Part shown: positions 10,648-19,468 of the stretch, in pieces
Layout: each line of letters opens with the position of its first letter
Numbering within the stretch: the stretch's first letter is position 1
Assembly: GCA_015680685.1 (NCBI GenBank)
Contig: MNCI01015802.1
Coordinates: 387,927-418,517, forward strand
Length of the DNA: 30,591 bases
Reading direction: 5' to 3'
Origin: Gnetum montanum
Lineage: Eukaryota > Streptophyta > Gnetopsida > Gnetales > Gnetaceae
The notes under the pieces: model-generated
What the model was told of the DNA's origin: nothing
Seen by the model: the letters and a program-made list of their open reading frames with translations, nothing else
Database searches by the model: none
Made by a program: the position numbers and the translations under genes

Positions 10648-11938
10648 TTAATCATGTGTTGGCGAGACGGTCAATTGTGTGACTTTTGCTTGACCTTTTG
10701 TGGAGGATTGAGCAACATAGTGTAGGTCAAACTCTACAATCATTACTTTCCATCTAGCTATCCTACTTGATTCGTAGATGTTGTTATTGATGATGCAAAG
10801 CACATTATTCTTGCAAATGATGTAGACTTGATTACGAAAGAGATAATGCCACCATTTCTTCAAGGAGAAGATGAGGACAAGGCATGATCTCTCTATGTCA
10901 TTGTATCATTGTTCATAGGCGATTAGAGTGTGGCTTAAGTAATATACGGGGATCTCAATTCCATCTTTATGTTTTTGGCAAAGCATCAATGCAATGAAAG
11001 AATCAGAGGTCGCAAGGTAGATGTAGAAGGGTTTGTCGCTCTGTGGAGGATAAACTGTTGGCAGTTGAGCTAGCCCTTGCTTTATGTCCTCAAATGCTTC
11101 CTGGCACTGTTGAGTCCATTGGAAATGCACATTCTTTCATAGTAGGTATTGCATGGATCTCAATTTATCTGTCAGATTTGCGATAAAGCATCTAATGAAT
11201 TGTAGCCTACCTTGTAGACCATGTAGTTTGGTAAGGTTTTTTGGTGGTTGCATATTAATTATTGCCTTAACCTTATCAGGGTCTACCCGTATCCCTATTT
11301 CAGAGCCTACGAAGCCAAGCAGTTTGCCCATTTTGACACCAAAGACATAGTTCTTTGGATTAAGTCTGAGGTCATGTTTGAGACAACGTTTAAGCACTAA
11401 GTCTAGATCTTTTGCATGTTGTTCGGTTGTTTTGGAGTTAACTGCAATGTCATCAATATAATCATTGAGCAAATTGAGCATGCAATCACTAAATATATAT
11501 GTCATTGCTCATTGATATGTAGCACCTACATTTTTAAGACCAAACGACATCATCATATAGCAGAATGTGCCCCAAGGAGTCATAAAGGTTGTCTTGAGTT
11601 GATGTTCTAGGTTGATTCTTATTTGATTGTATATTGAAAATCTATCCATAAAGGATAACAGTGCGTGCCCAGCAGTTGCGTCAACAAGTTGATCGATACT
11701 AGGTAGTAGGAAGTCATCCTTTATAGTGCCTATGTTAAAATCACGGAAGTCAATGCATATGCGTATACTACCAGGACAATGTTGGATACCCAGTCGGAAT
11801 AATCAACGGCTTGGATGAAACCAGCTTGGTAAAGCTTTGTGATTTCATTACGGAGTGCTAACACCACTTCAGGTCTAACCTTTTGTACTTGTTGCCTCAC
11901 CGATTTGACTTTTGCATCAAGAATAATGTTATGTTTAG
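10648..11938 (-). pseudogene. Tat reverse transcriptase and first RNase H
   Basis: RT copies element RNA into DNA and RNase H removes the RNA strand. The RT starts with HNIILDAKVKSV and a fingers segment (11730-11942). After a frame change, FMDRFSIYNQI and TPWGTFCY follow, and then the catalytic YIDD (11449-11460), which is intact. The connection continues with LLGFVGSEIGI to the RNase H region: PFYIYLATSDS (11010-11050), VYYLSHTL, and ARWKVMIVEFDLHYV with KGQA at the end (about 10680-10760). In-frame stops occur near 11136, 10903 and 10645, and at least one frameshift near 11775. A TAG lies just before the YIDD block near 11506. Family placement is very secure. Confidence 0.85.
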
Positions 11939-13490
11939 CCAATCTTCTCCTTGCGTATTGCCTTGTACACCACCTTGTGCATCACACATGCTTCCTTGAC
12001 CACCACTCAAGCCACCTCGTGAGCCGTGCATGTTGCCACGCATGCCAGAAAAACCCTCAAATCTGTGAAAATCCTCAGACCTGTTGAAACCTTGAAAAAA
12101 CTAAGAACCCTAACGCAAATCAAGGCTAGAAAAACCACCATGATTTGTAGGCGATTACCGCGAGTTGTAGATCTGTCTCTCACGAGGTGGCGCTAGGGTT
12201 TGACCACCATTGTTGTTGATGTCACTAGTTTTTATCAGAAAAAAACTGCTATTACTGTTGCTGATTTTTCTAATTTTTCTGCTACTGTTGCTAAAAATTA
12301 TCTTGTTATTTTTGCCACTACCATGAGAAAGACTGAGGTTGTTGCAGCAGATCAGGGTCAGGCTGAGAATCTAATGCCTGCTGCTACTGGAAAAAATTGT
12401 AGTTCATCTGCATTCTATGGTTTTTTCTTTTTTGACCATTTTGTTGTAGGTTTTGTTGCAAAGAAAATTTTGGGGGAACGACGCCATAATCTTTTGGCCA
12501 TTTGCCAAATTTTTGAAACGTAGCATCCCACTCCTAATGCATGGTTTCTTTATAGACTTCCTTGACCATGGGTAAGGGGTCAAGGAAGTTTGCCTCAGCT
12601 TTGGCAATAGATACTACATTCTTGCGCTGTTCCTCTACTTTTCTTCGAGCATCGACGCAAATGTTAAATTTAAGATGTTCGTTAACGAAAGAATCCTCGA
12701 GTTTTTTGATACAAGCCTACAAAAACGTGTTCTGAAATGGGACTGGTTGTTAAATGCAAGAGATGCATTCAACCAGCTTTTGCATAGCATCATGTGGGAA
12801 AGAATCCACCTTTTGAAGATGTGCTTCAGTTGAAATGATTTCAACATGAAGATAGGCTTCTTAAAGCCTAAGATTGTGCTCATGCTGAAATACCAAAAAT
12901 TCTTATTGGAGGCTGACATCACCTTCTAGAGAAAAGACTTTAAGTATAGAGGTTGAAATTTGAAGACTGTGAACAAGCAACTTTTTGGAATGAAGTTGCT
13001 TAATTTATTTCTTAGTCCAACAAGCACGATCTGCAACGTAGAGGTGTTTTCAAAAAACTCTAGTTACTGTTTAGATCATATCCTGCAAAACATCAAGGAT
13101 TGTAGTAGAATCGTCAGAAACAAGAATGGACGCTTGATCACCATGAAGCTACTATTTGAGAGCAGCACATTGGGAATGCGCTTCCAAAAGTTGTTGTTGA
13201 CAAAGAGAGAGATTGGAGTGAAGTTCGTCAACTTCGCGTTTGGTCGTAAAAAAGGCATTAAGGAATGCCTTTGTAGAACTGAAAGGATTGTTTTGAACTG
13301 GTCGATTTACAGAACATCCACCTAAAGCTAGATTCATGTCCTATTCCAGTGAAGCATCTAATGTTTGTGATCTTTTTCGTGATGAACTTGCTAAAAGATC
13401 TGAATTCAACTCATGCTAGGAACCTGCATGAGTTGATTAATCAAAAGCTAATGAAGGCTAACCTGCAGAGCTTATTTCTGTTAGGCAGCA
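11938..13490 (-). pseudogene. Penelope-like element N-terminal region/ORF1, copy A (3' truncated)
   Basis: Same order as copy B: SSRKRSQ-type basic patch, LSLCQQQLLEAHSQCAAL (about 13162-13215), coiled-coil-like middle, then a Gly/Arg/Gln-rich end with GSRGGLSGGQGS (about 11990-12025). The start codon equivalent to copy B reads ATA. Reading ends at the junction with Tat RT at about 11938. A truncated 3' side is unusual for target-primed retrotransposition, which normally truncates the 5' side, so a later rearrangement is likely here. Confidence 0.5.
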
Positions 13491-13738
13491 AGATAGACAA
13501 GAAATTTTGAATTAGAAAAAATTTTGTTGATATCTTGTGCAGCTAACGAAAATATGGAATAGGAAAGCAGAGGAAGAAAAAAGTTAAAAACAGAAAGTAA
13601 AGAAAGCTCAAATTAACATTAACCAAGCAAAGCTAAAACACAAAATGTTTTCTAGGATTCTCACCTCTCTTTAGTGTGTCTTAAGTTTACATGGGCAAAG
13701 TCAAGAGCACAAGTTCTTGATTTATAGTGTCCCAACTT

Positions 13739-13868
13739 TAGAAATTTAAAATTAGAGGTAATTTAAAAATTTAAAAATTGGAGGTAATCTAAAAATTTAA
13801 AAATTTAAAATTGGAGGCAATCTAAAAATTTAAAAATTTAAGATTGGAGACAATCTAAAAATTTAACT
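13739..13868. repeat. AT-rich tandem repeat in the Penelope-like UTR, ~4 units
   Basis: Units of about 26-33 bases follow the pattern AATTTAAAAATT then GGAGGCAATCTAAA. They lie between the RT end and the next N-terminal start. Copy B has essentially one unit at 18148-18190, so unit number differs between copies. Confidence 0.8.
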
Positions 13869-13869
13869 G

Positions 13870-15760
13870 GATCCTACTCGTTTAGGCCAAAGTGGGGGTG
13901 GGACGAAGCACTTGAATCTATTCTTAACAAAGAGTGAACATAGCTTTTTAGCATTTCACCAACAAGTGACCACATTTGGAATGACGTTCTGGAGAGTCAG
14001 ATCTTTTTGGCGAAGTCGATAAAATATAGGGTTTAGGAGATCCCTCACGTTCAAGGATTTAGTAGAAGTAATGAAATCCAATTTGAAGATGAGAGAAGTC
14101 TATTTTCTAACACAAATCATTACTTTGTTGAAATCTAGGTAGAAGTGATCGACGAGAAGCAGTAGGAATAAGGTTGAAGCATTTAACCAGCAAGGGAGAA
14201 GGATACCCTCAAGCATGAAGTTGGTGAAAGAGTTGCTGCCGAATTTGTTGAAGATCGCCAAGACATGATTCCCTAATGAGGTATCATTTGAGTTCTGCAA
14301 TGATGAATTCTTTTTTATGATGTAAGGAATGCCATGAGGAGAAAGGGATGTTCTAGTATGCATTCAAGGGTTTTTGATAACACTTAGTAAAAAGAATATC
14401 AGTGTTAACAATATGAGAACCCTTAAAAAAAGTAACATTTAGAATATTAACTTGAGAATCAGAAATGGTAGGGGTAATGTTGATTGATGGATAAACATTA
14501 CCATAATGAGAAAGAAGGAGAGAAAGGGAATCTTCAGAGTCATTCTAGATGCTAGAAGCATCATTGATGAATTTTTTGAAATACAAAAAATTTTAAGAAT
14601 TAGGAGCATTGAAAACATGTCTTTCAAGATGACACAGAAAAAGGCATGTATAGACAACAACAAAGTTACTACCCATTGTAGTGCCTTTGATCTATTTATA
14701 TTGTACTTCATTGAATTCCAATTAATGCTCTCGAAGCACTAATGAAACGAGCTCTAGAATGGTGTTGCTATAGAGATTCTGCAAGGGGAATGGTTTTGCA
14801 GAAAAATATGTTTCAACCATATCTTTAAGGGCAGCAATGCCATGATCGATGGGGATGCTGGGGGTAAAGAGATTCTATATCAAACGTGAACAAAAGAACA
14901 TTCAAAGGTAAAACTCTTGCATAGAGATCACGAATCAAGGTAGATGAATCTTGAAGGTGATATGGTTGGGAATAGAGGATGGAAAACAGCAAGTAATGGA
15001 GGAGGCGAGAGCTAGGTTCCAGCATATAACCCATGTAGGAGCAAATTGGGCGGCCAACCATTACAAGTTTGTGAATTTTAGGGATTAAATAGAAATTACA
15101 AGGTTTGGGGGGGGCTTGTATTGAAGCAATGAATCCTTAAAATTTTTTAAAACTTATGGGAAATGATTGATGATGGAAAACAATTGACGACGAACATCAT
15201 CCCATGGAATAGAATCCATGCGCAAATAAACATTCGAATCGAAAATTTTCCTGGTTGCTTCTTCAAGATACCAGGAGGAATCTAGAACACAAACTCCAAG
15301 ATTTTTATCGACAGGCCGAATAACGATGCTTGTGTCTTTTTGAAGTTTTCGAAGTGCTCTAAGAAGATGACGAGGAAGAGGTTGTTGGTGGCTGAAATCA
15401 ATAGAGGAAAGTGCAGCTTTAAGGGAAGTAAGACAATTGTGAATGCAATTTTCGAGCTTAGAATTAAAATTGCTAATTGGAGGATTCCAATTATTACATC
15501 AGCGAAGTTTCATTTTAGCAATATGAGTTGCCATAATAAACGGTGAAGATAAAAATGTATCTTCAGGTTTATTTTTAAAGAAATTCTGAAGTTGAAAAAG
15601 ATAGGAAAAAGCGGTGAATTCTTTGAAAATGGAGTTTTGATCCATGGGGAGTAGTCGAGGGATGAATTTAAGTCCAAAGCCTAGAACTTTAATTTCGTTT
15701 GAGAAAGAGTACGTGATGAAAAGTTATAGATCGCAAAATTAGAGATGTGATTTTCAATTT
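13870..15760 (-). pseudogene. Penelope-like reverse transcriptase
   Basis: This RT copies element RNA at a target 3' end. The PLE motif series is in order: NFSSRTLS near 15720; FGLKFIPR; SIVIRPVDKNLGVCVLD (15280-15330), matching the PLE I-x-P-A-D-K-G block; FYLIPKIHK (15068-15094); GRPICSYMGY (about 15025-15054); LLFTFDIESLYP (14861-14899) with the first catalytic Asp; IKGTTMGSNF (about 14662-14691); and FIND (14560-14571) in place of the YxDD box, so one catalytic Asp is lost. The thumb segment TDILFTKCYQKPLN and a terminal NAKKLCSLFVKN (about 13920-13960) match the usual end of PLE RT. Frameshifts lie in C-runs near 15110 and 14860, with several stops. Confidence 0.85.
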
Positions 15761-16059
15761 TGCAAACTATTTTTCGCACGAAGAGTAGATGTGCGTACGA
15801 AGTCTAGTTGATGGTACACAACTAGAAATTTAAACGCGATTGTGGTGAGGAGTTCTAAACGTGTGATGCAAAATTCAGCAGGTGGAGTGTTTAGGCAGTG
15901 GCACAAATAGTGTAGAAGAAAGATTTGTTGAGGGGTTATTTAGGATAGAGATAGAAGGAAATGGCCTAGAGGCAATTGGAGTGGAGGTGAAGGTCGATGT
16001 AAGATGAAAAGGAGTGGATGAAGGGGGTGGATGGGTTTGAGATGTGTTAGGATGTGGTA
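15761..16059 (-). pseudogene. Pro/Ser/Thr-rich linker upstream of the Penelope-like RT
   Basis: The minus strand reads as a low-complexity Pro/Ser/Thr/His segment (for example THPPPSSTPF, then PIASRPFPSI) with stops and frame changes, joining the Asn-rich region to the RT. I see no GIY-YIG-like residues, which matters because permuted green-lineage PLEs carry that domain N-terminally. Confidence 0.4.
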
Positions 16060-17903
16060 GAGGGTTTTAATTTAATGTTTGAGAGTAGGTGCCAACTTGT
16101 GGCGAATTGGTATGGGCTAGGCACTTCAAGTTTAAATTTTCATTTAGACCTTCGTTATTTACAACATCATCATTTACATTATTGTTTAAACCATAATTTA
16201 AACCATTGCTACCCTGACGCGATCTCTGGAAATCACCATTTCTGAAATCGAAGTCGTTGACCCTGTTACCTCTGCCAACGTGGCTGAACCTACAGTTGTT
16301 GAAGGACTGAACGCTGCTAAAAGCCTAAGCGCCATTGTTGGAGTTGCTATTATGGGCGACATCTATTCTCTGATGCATATTCAGCCAATCTTCTCCTCGC
16401 ACATTGCCTTGTGCATTACCTTGCGTGCCGCACGTGCTTCCTTGACCACCACTCAAGCCACCTCATGAAACCCTCAAATCTATGAAAACCCTTAGATTTA
16501 TTGAAACCTTGAAAAAACTGAGAACCTTGACGTAAATCAAGGTTAGAAAAACCACCATGATTCGCAGGCAATTGCCTACAAGTTATAGATCTGCCACCAC
16601 GATTTGCCTGCCATAAGGTGATGCTAGGGTTTAACTACCACTGTTGTTGAGGTTGCTAGTTTTTATGAGAAAAAATTGTTGTTGCTGTTATCGATTTTTC
16701 TAATTTTTCTGCTACTGCTGCTAAAAATTATCTTGTTATTTTTGTCATCGTTGTGAGGAAGACTGAGGTTGTTGTAGCAAATTGGGGTCAAGCTAACAAT
16801 CTGATGCCTATTGCTGCTGAAAAAAATTGCATTCTGTCTGCTTTATGAGATTTTGCCTTTTTTGGCCATTTTGCCATAGGTTTCGTCACAGAGAAAAATT
16901 TGGGAGAATAACGTCACAATCTTTCAGCCATTTCCCAAATTTTTGAAACATAGCATCCCACTCTTAATGCACAATTTTTTTTACAAATTTCCTTGATCAT
17001 GGGCAAGGGGTCAAAGCGGTTTGCCTTAGCTTTGGTGGTAGATGCTGCATTTTTGCACTATTCCTTTGCTTTTCTTCAAGCATTGGCACGAATGTCAAAT
17101 TGAAGACATTTGTTGATGAAAGCGTCCTCCAGTTTTTTGGTACAAGTCTGCAAAAGAGCGTTCTGAAATGGGGCTGGTTGTTGAATGCAAGAGATGCATT
17201 CAACTAGCTTTTGCATAGCATCATGTGGGAAAGATTTCACTTTTTGATGATGTGCTTCAACTGAAATGATTTCAACACGGAGATAGGCTTCTTGAAGTCT
17301 AAGATTGTGCTCATGTTAAAGCGTCGAAAATTCTTGTTGGAGGCTAGCATCACCTTTTGGAGAAGAGGCTTTAAGTCTAGGGGCCAAAATTCAAAGACTG
17401 TGAACAAACAACTTTTCAAAATGAAGTTGCTCAATTCATTCCTTGGTCTGAAGAGCACGATTTGCAACGTAGAGGTGTTTTCAAAAACCTCTAGCTATTG
17501 TCTAGATCATATCCTGCAAAATATTAGGGATTGTAGTAGAATTGTCAGAAACAAGAACAGAGGCTTAAGTATCATGAAGCTGTTGTCTGAGAGCAGCACA
17601 TTGGGAATGCGCTTCTAAAAGTTGTTGTTGACAAAGAGAGAGATTGAAGCGAAGTTTGTCAACTTTGTGTTTGGTCCTAAAAAAGGCATCAAGGAATGCC
17701 TTTGTAAAACCAAAAGGATCATCTTGAATTGGTCGGTTCACAGGACACAAACCTAAAACCAGATTCATGTCCTCTTTTGGTGGAGCATCTAGTGTTCGCG
17801 ATCTTTTCCGTGAACTTGCAGAAAGTTCTAAATTCAACTCATGCTAGAAACCTGCATAAGTTGATTGATTGAAAGCTAATGAAGGTTGATCTGCAGAGCT
17901 CAT
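16060..17903 (-). pseudogene. Penelope-like element N-terminal region/ORF1, copy B
   Basis: The likely start is the ATG at 17901-17903 (MSSADQPSLAFN). A basic patch (SSRKRSR) and a Leu/Gln-rich helical segment (LSLCQQQLLEAHSQCAAL, about 17592-17645) follow, with further coiled-coil-like stretches to about 17000. Beyond about 16600 the reading is Gly/Phe-rich, then Gly/Gln-rich (GGLSGGQGS, about 16430-16470), then Asn-rich with Arg and Gly. Stops (17844-17846, 17502-17504, 17481-17483, 17436-17438) and frame changes show it is dead. I recognise no catalytic domain. It could be a separate ORF1 or the N-terminal part of one long RT protein. Nucleic-acid binding is suggested only by composition. 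Confidence 0.5.
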
Positions 17904-18371
17904 TTTCGTTAGGCAACAAGATAGACAATACATTTTGTTGAGATCTTGTGCAGTTAACTAAAATACGGAATAGGAAAACAGAGGAAAAAAGTTAAAAACA
18001 GAAATTAAAGAAAGCTCAAATTGACATTAATTAAGCAAAGCTAAAACACAAAATGTTTTTGGGGATTCTCAACCCTCTTCAGTATATCTTAAGCTTATAT
18101 GGGCAAAGTCAAGAGCACAAAGTGCTTGATTTACAGTGTCCCAACTTTAGAAATTTAAAATTGGAGGCAATCTAAAAATTTAAAAATTTAACAATTTAAT
18201 TGGGCCCCACTCATTCGGGCCAAAGTGTGGGTGGGATGAAGCACTTGAATATGTTCTTTAACAAAGAGTGAACATAGCTTTATAGGATTTCACTAATAAG
18301 CCACCACATTTCGAATGATGTTTTGGAGAGTCGAATTTTTTTGGCGAAACTGATCAAGTATAGGGTTTAGG
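16385..18371. repeat. Direct repeat copy B (Penelope-like unit)
   Basis: Partner of 11938-14034. It continues leftwards without a break into the RT-bearing part of the same unit. Its right end, at TAGGGTTTAGGA (about 18360-18371), marks the upstream boundary of the array. Beyond it the sequence is unrelated to the corresponding RT region of the full unit. Confidence 0.9.
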
Positions 18372-18450
18372 ATTCAAGGTGATATCATTTAGTAGCCGAT
18401 GCTTTAGCTAAATTCCTAAATGTTTTTCACTGTAGTTTTTTTTAGTAATT
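18372..18450 (+). pseudogene. Possible LINE RNase H tail
   Basis: Immediately beyond the Penelope-like array the plus strand reads VADALAKFLN (about 18393-18422). This closely resembles the terminal catalytic box of plant LINE-type RNase H domains (VADALAK). Only this box is recognisable; upstream sequence is cut by the array boundary. The similarity is short and could be fortuitous. Confidence 0.35.
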
Positions 18451-19140
18451 AGAAACCTTTGGGAGGAAGTGAAAACCCATTTGGGTATTTCTAAAGGAGG
18501 GCAAGGTCTAATCCTTTTCCTACTTCATAGAAAATGTTTTTTAAGATTGGTTGTAAGGATGAAAAGCTAAAAAGGCATCTCTACAACCATAGGGCCTTTC
18601 CTTTTTGCTAGTTTGGAATTTTTCCTCACTTTTATACTTTTATACTTTGAATCTGATTTTTTAAATACATTTATTTTTTAAAGTCCAAGTATCCCTAATT
18701 TTTTTTAAAGTGTTTCATGTAAAACTCAAGAACCTATACATATGTGGATATTCGAGATTTTGACGGAATTTTTCAGGCATGGGGACAGGTGTTCATGATA
18801 ACATCTGTGGACCGACCAGAAACAATTTGTAACCTTTTTCCAGGAAAAAAGTCATGCTACCAAATTGACGGAAAACGTATTCTAAAAAGCCCAAAAGCAA
18901 GATTTAGAAAAAGAAAAAAGCCTAAAAAGAATATTGAAAAACAAAATAAAAGATTCCAAAGGATAGGCGGCTTTCAAAAGGTTTGTTAACCCATTTTCAT
19001 TTCCTTTTTTCGACAAGTAACCGACATTTCTTTGTCGTTGTTCTAGATGGCTTCGGAGGCAGCCTCGGACAAAAGCAGAAGCTTACTCAAGGCACAAAAT
19101 CAAAGCCACGTAGGTTCGGGAATCAACTCGGCGAGGCAAC
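18451..19140. other. Upstream region of the zinc-finger gene; no gene
   Basis: Sequence is AT-rich to about 18720. A Lys-rich open frame at 18744-18989 and a short frame starting at the ATG at 19046 are not supported by any family, and both lie upstream of the TATA box. This is best read as promoter-proximal DNA, possibly with a LINE 3' tail at its left end. Confidence 0.4.
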
Positions 19141-19180
19141 TATTTATATGAACGTGGCGGGAGCAGCTGCTTATTGTCAG
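19141..19180 (+). promoter_or_regulatory. Core promoter of the C2H2 gene
   Basis: TATTTATAT at 19141-19149 is followed about 30 bases later by a plausible initiator (TTGTCAGTTG, about 19173-19182). A long C/T-rich patch (19199-19232) then follows. TATA box, initiator and pyrimidine patch in this spacing are typical of plant core promoters. Confidence 0.6.
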
Positions 19181-19468
19181 TTGCAAAATAACAGCAGTTC
19201 TCTCTTCTTCTTCTTCTTCCTTCTGTGTCTTTTTTTATTTCTGTTGTTGTGTTGTCTGTCTCTCCTTGCCTTCCCTTGTTGCATCGTTCCATCTTTCCAA
19301 ACACTAGTGCAGTCCTTTCCCTGCCTTTCCCTTTTTTAGCATCCGCAGTGTGCGTCGTGTTGATCTGTCGGTCGATCGATCGATCAGTTTTTAAATCGGA
19401 GTTTCTATTCGCTGTTCAGCTGTATCTGGAGCCTCCGGCATAGTTTTGGCAAGCGTTGTTTGGAGCAG
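19178..19468 (+). other. Non-coding first exon (5' leader) of the C2H2 gene
   Basis: A pyrimidine-rich leader without any ATG that I can see. It ends at GGAGCAG followed by the donor GTACTT (19469). It contains a short CGAT repeat at about 19373-19384. The leader intron runs to an acceptor near 20069 or 20078, about 600 bases, much longer than the coding introns; long leader introns often enhance expression in plants. Confidence 0.55.

Larger units (their letters stand above)
9390..11938 (-). mobile_element. Tat-lineage Ty3/gypsy pol fragment
   Basis: On the minus strand the order is RT, RNase H, a second RNase H, then integrase. Two RNase H domains with integrase last are diagnostic of the Tat lineage. 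The fragment begins abruptly at the RT N-terminus, where it abuts Penelope-like sequence at about 11938. It ends abruptly inside integrase at about 9390, where it abuts an LTR remnant. Gag and protease are absent upstream of it. Multiple stops and frameshifts are present. Confidence 0.85.
11938..14034. repeat. Direct repeat copy A (Penelope-like unit)
   Basis: Aligns by eye, collinearly and in the same orientation, with 16385-18371. In a sampled stretch (about 13141-13277 against 17571-17707) I count about 14 differences in 137 bases, nearly all transitions, roughly 90% identity. Copy A is longer in two places: extra AT-rich units (13739-13868) and a short GC-rich insertion near 12020-12050. 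Homology begins at the pol junction (about 11938) and ends within TAGGGTTTAGGA at about 14034. Confidence 0.9.
11938..18371 (-). mobile_element. Penelope-like retroelement, tandem array of ~1.4 units
   Basis: Minus-strand order, right to left: tail of an RT (18371-18200), AT-rich UTR, N-terminal coding region (17903-16060), complete RT (about 15760-13870), the same AT-rich UTR, and a second N-terminal region cut at about 11938. The spacing between equivalent points is about 4.4 kb, which defines the unit. PLEs are known for tandem or partly tandem copies with terminal direct repeats (pseudo-LTRs), and this arrangement fits. No GIY-YIG domain is visible. All frames are decayed. Among seed plants, PLEs have been described in conifers (Dryad), which guides the organism call. 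Confidence 0.78.

Noticed and set aside
13981-14040. Interpreting TAGGGTTTAGG as a true interstitial telomere array.
   Set aside because: Only about one and a half repeats, and in copy A it falls inside the RT-tail reading frame; kept only as a weak junction observation.
14439-15061. LINE or LTR-type RT as the identity of the RT at 13870-15760.
   Set aside because: The ADK-like block, PKIHK, GRPI and the order of motifs are specific to Penelope-like RTs; no LINE endonuclease, RNase H or integrase accompanies it.
18744-18989. Lys-rich open frame of 81 codons upstream of the C2H2 gene.
   Set aside because: Lies before the TATA box, has biased composition from A-rich sequence and no recognisable domain or splice context.
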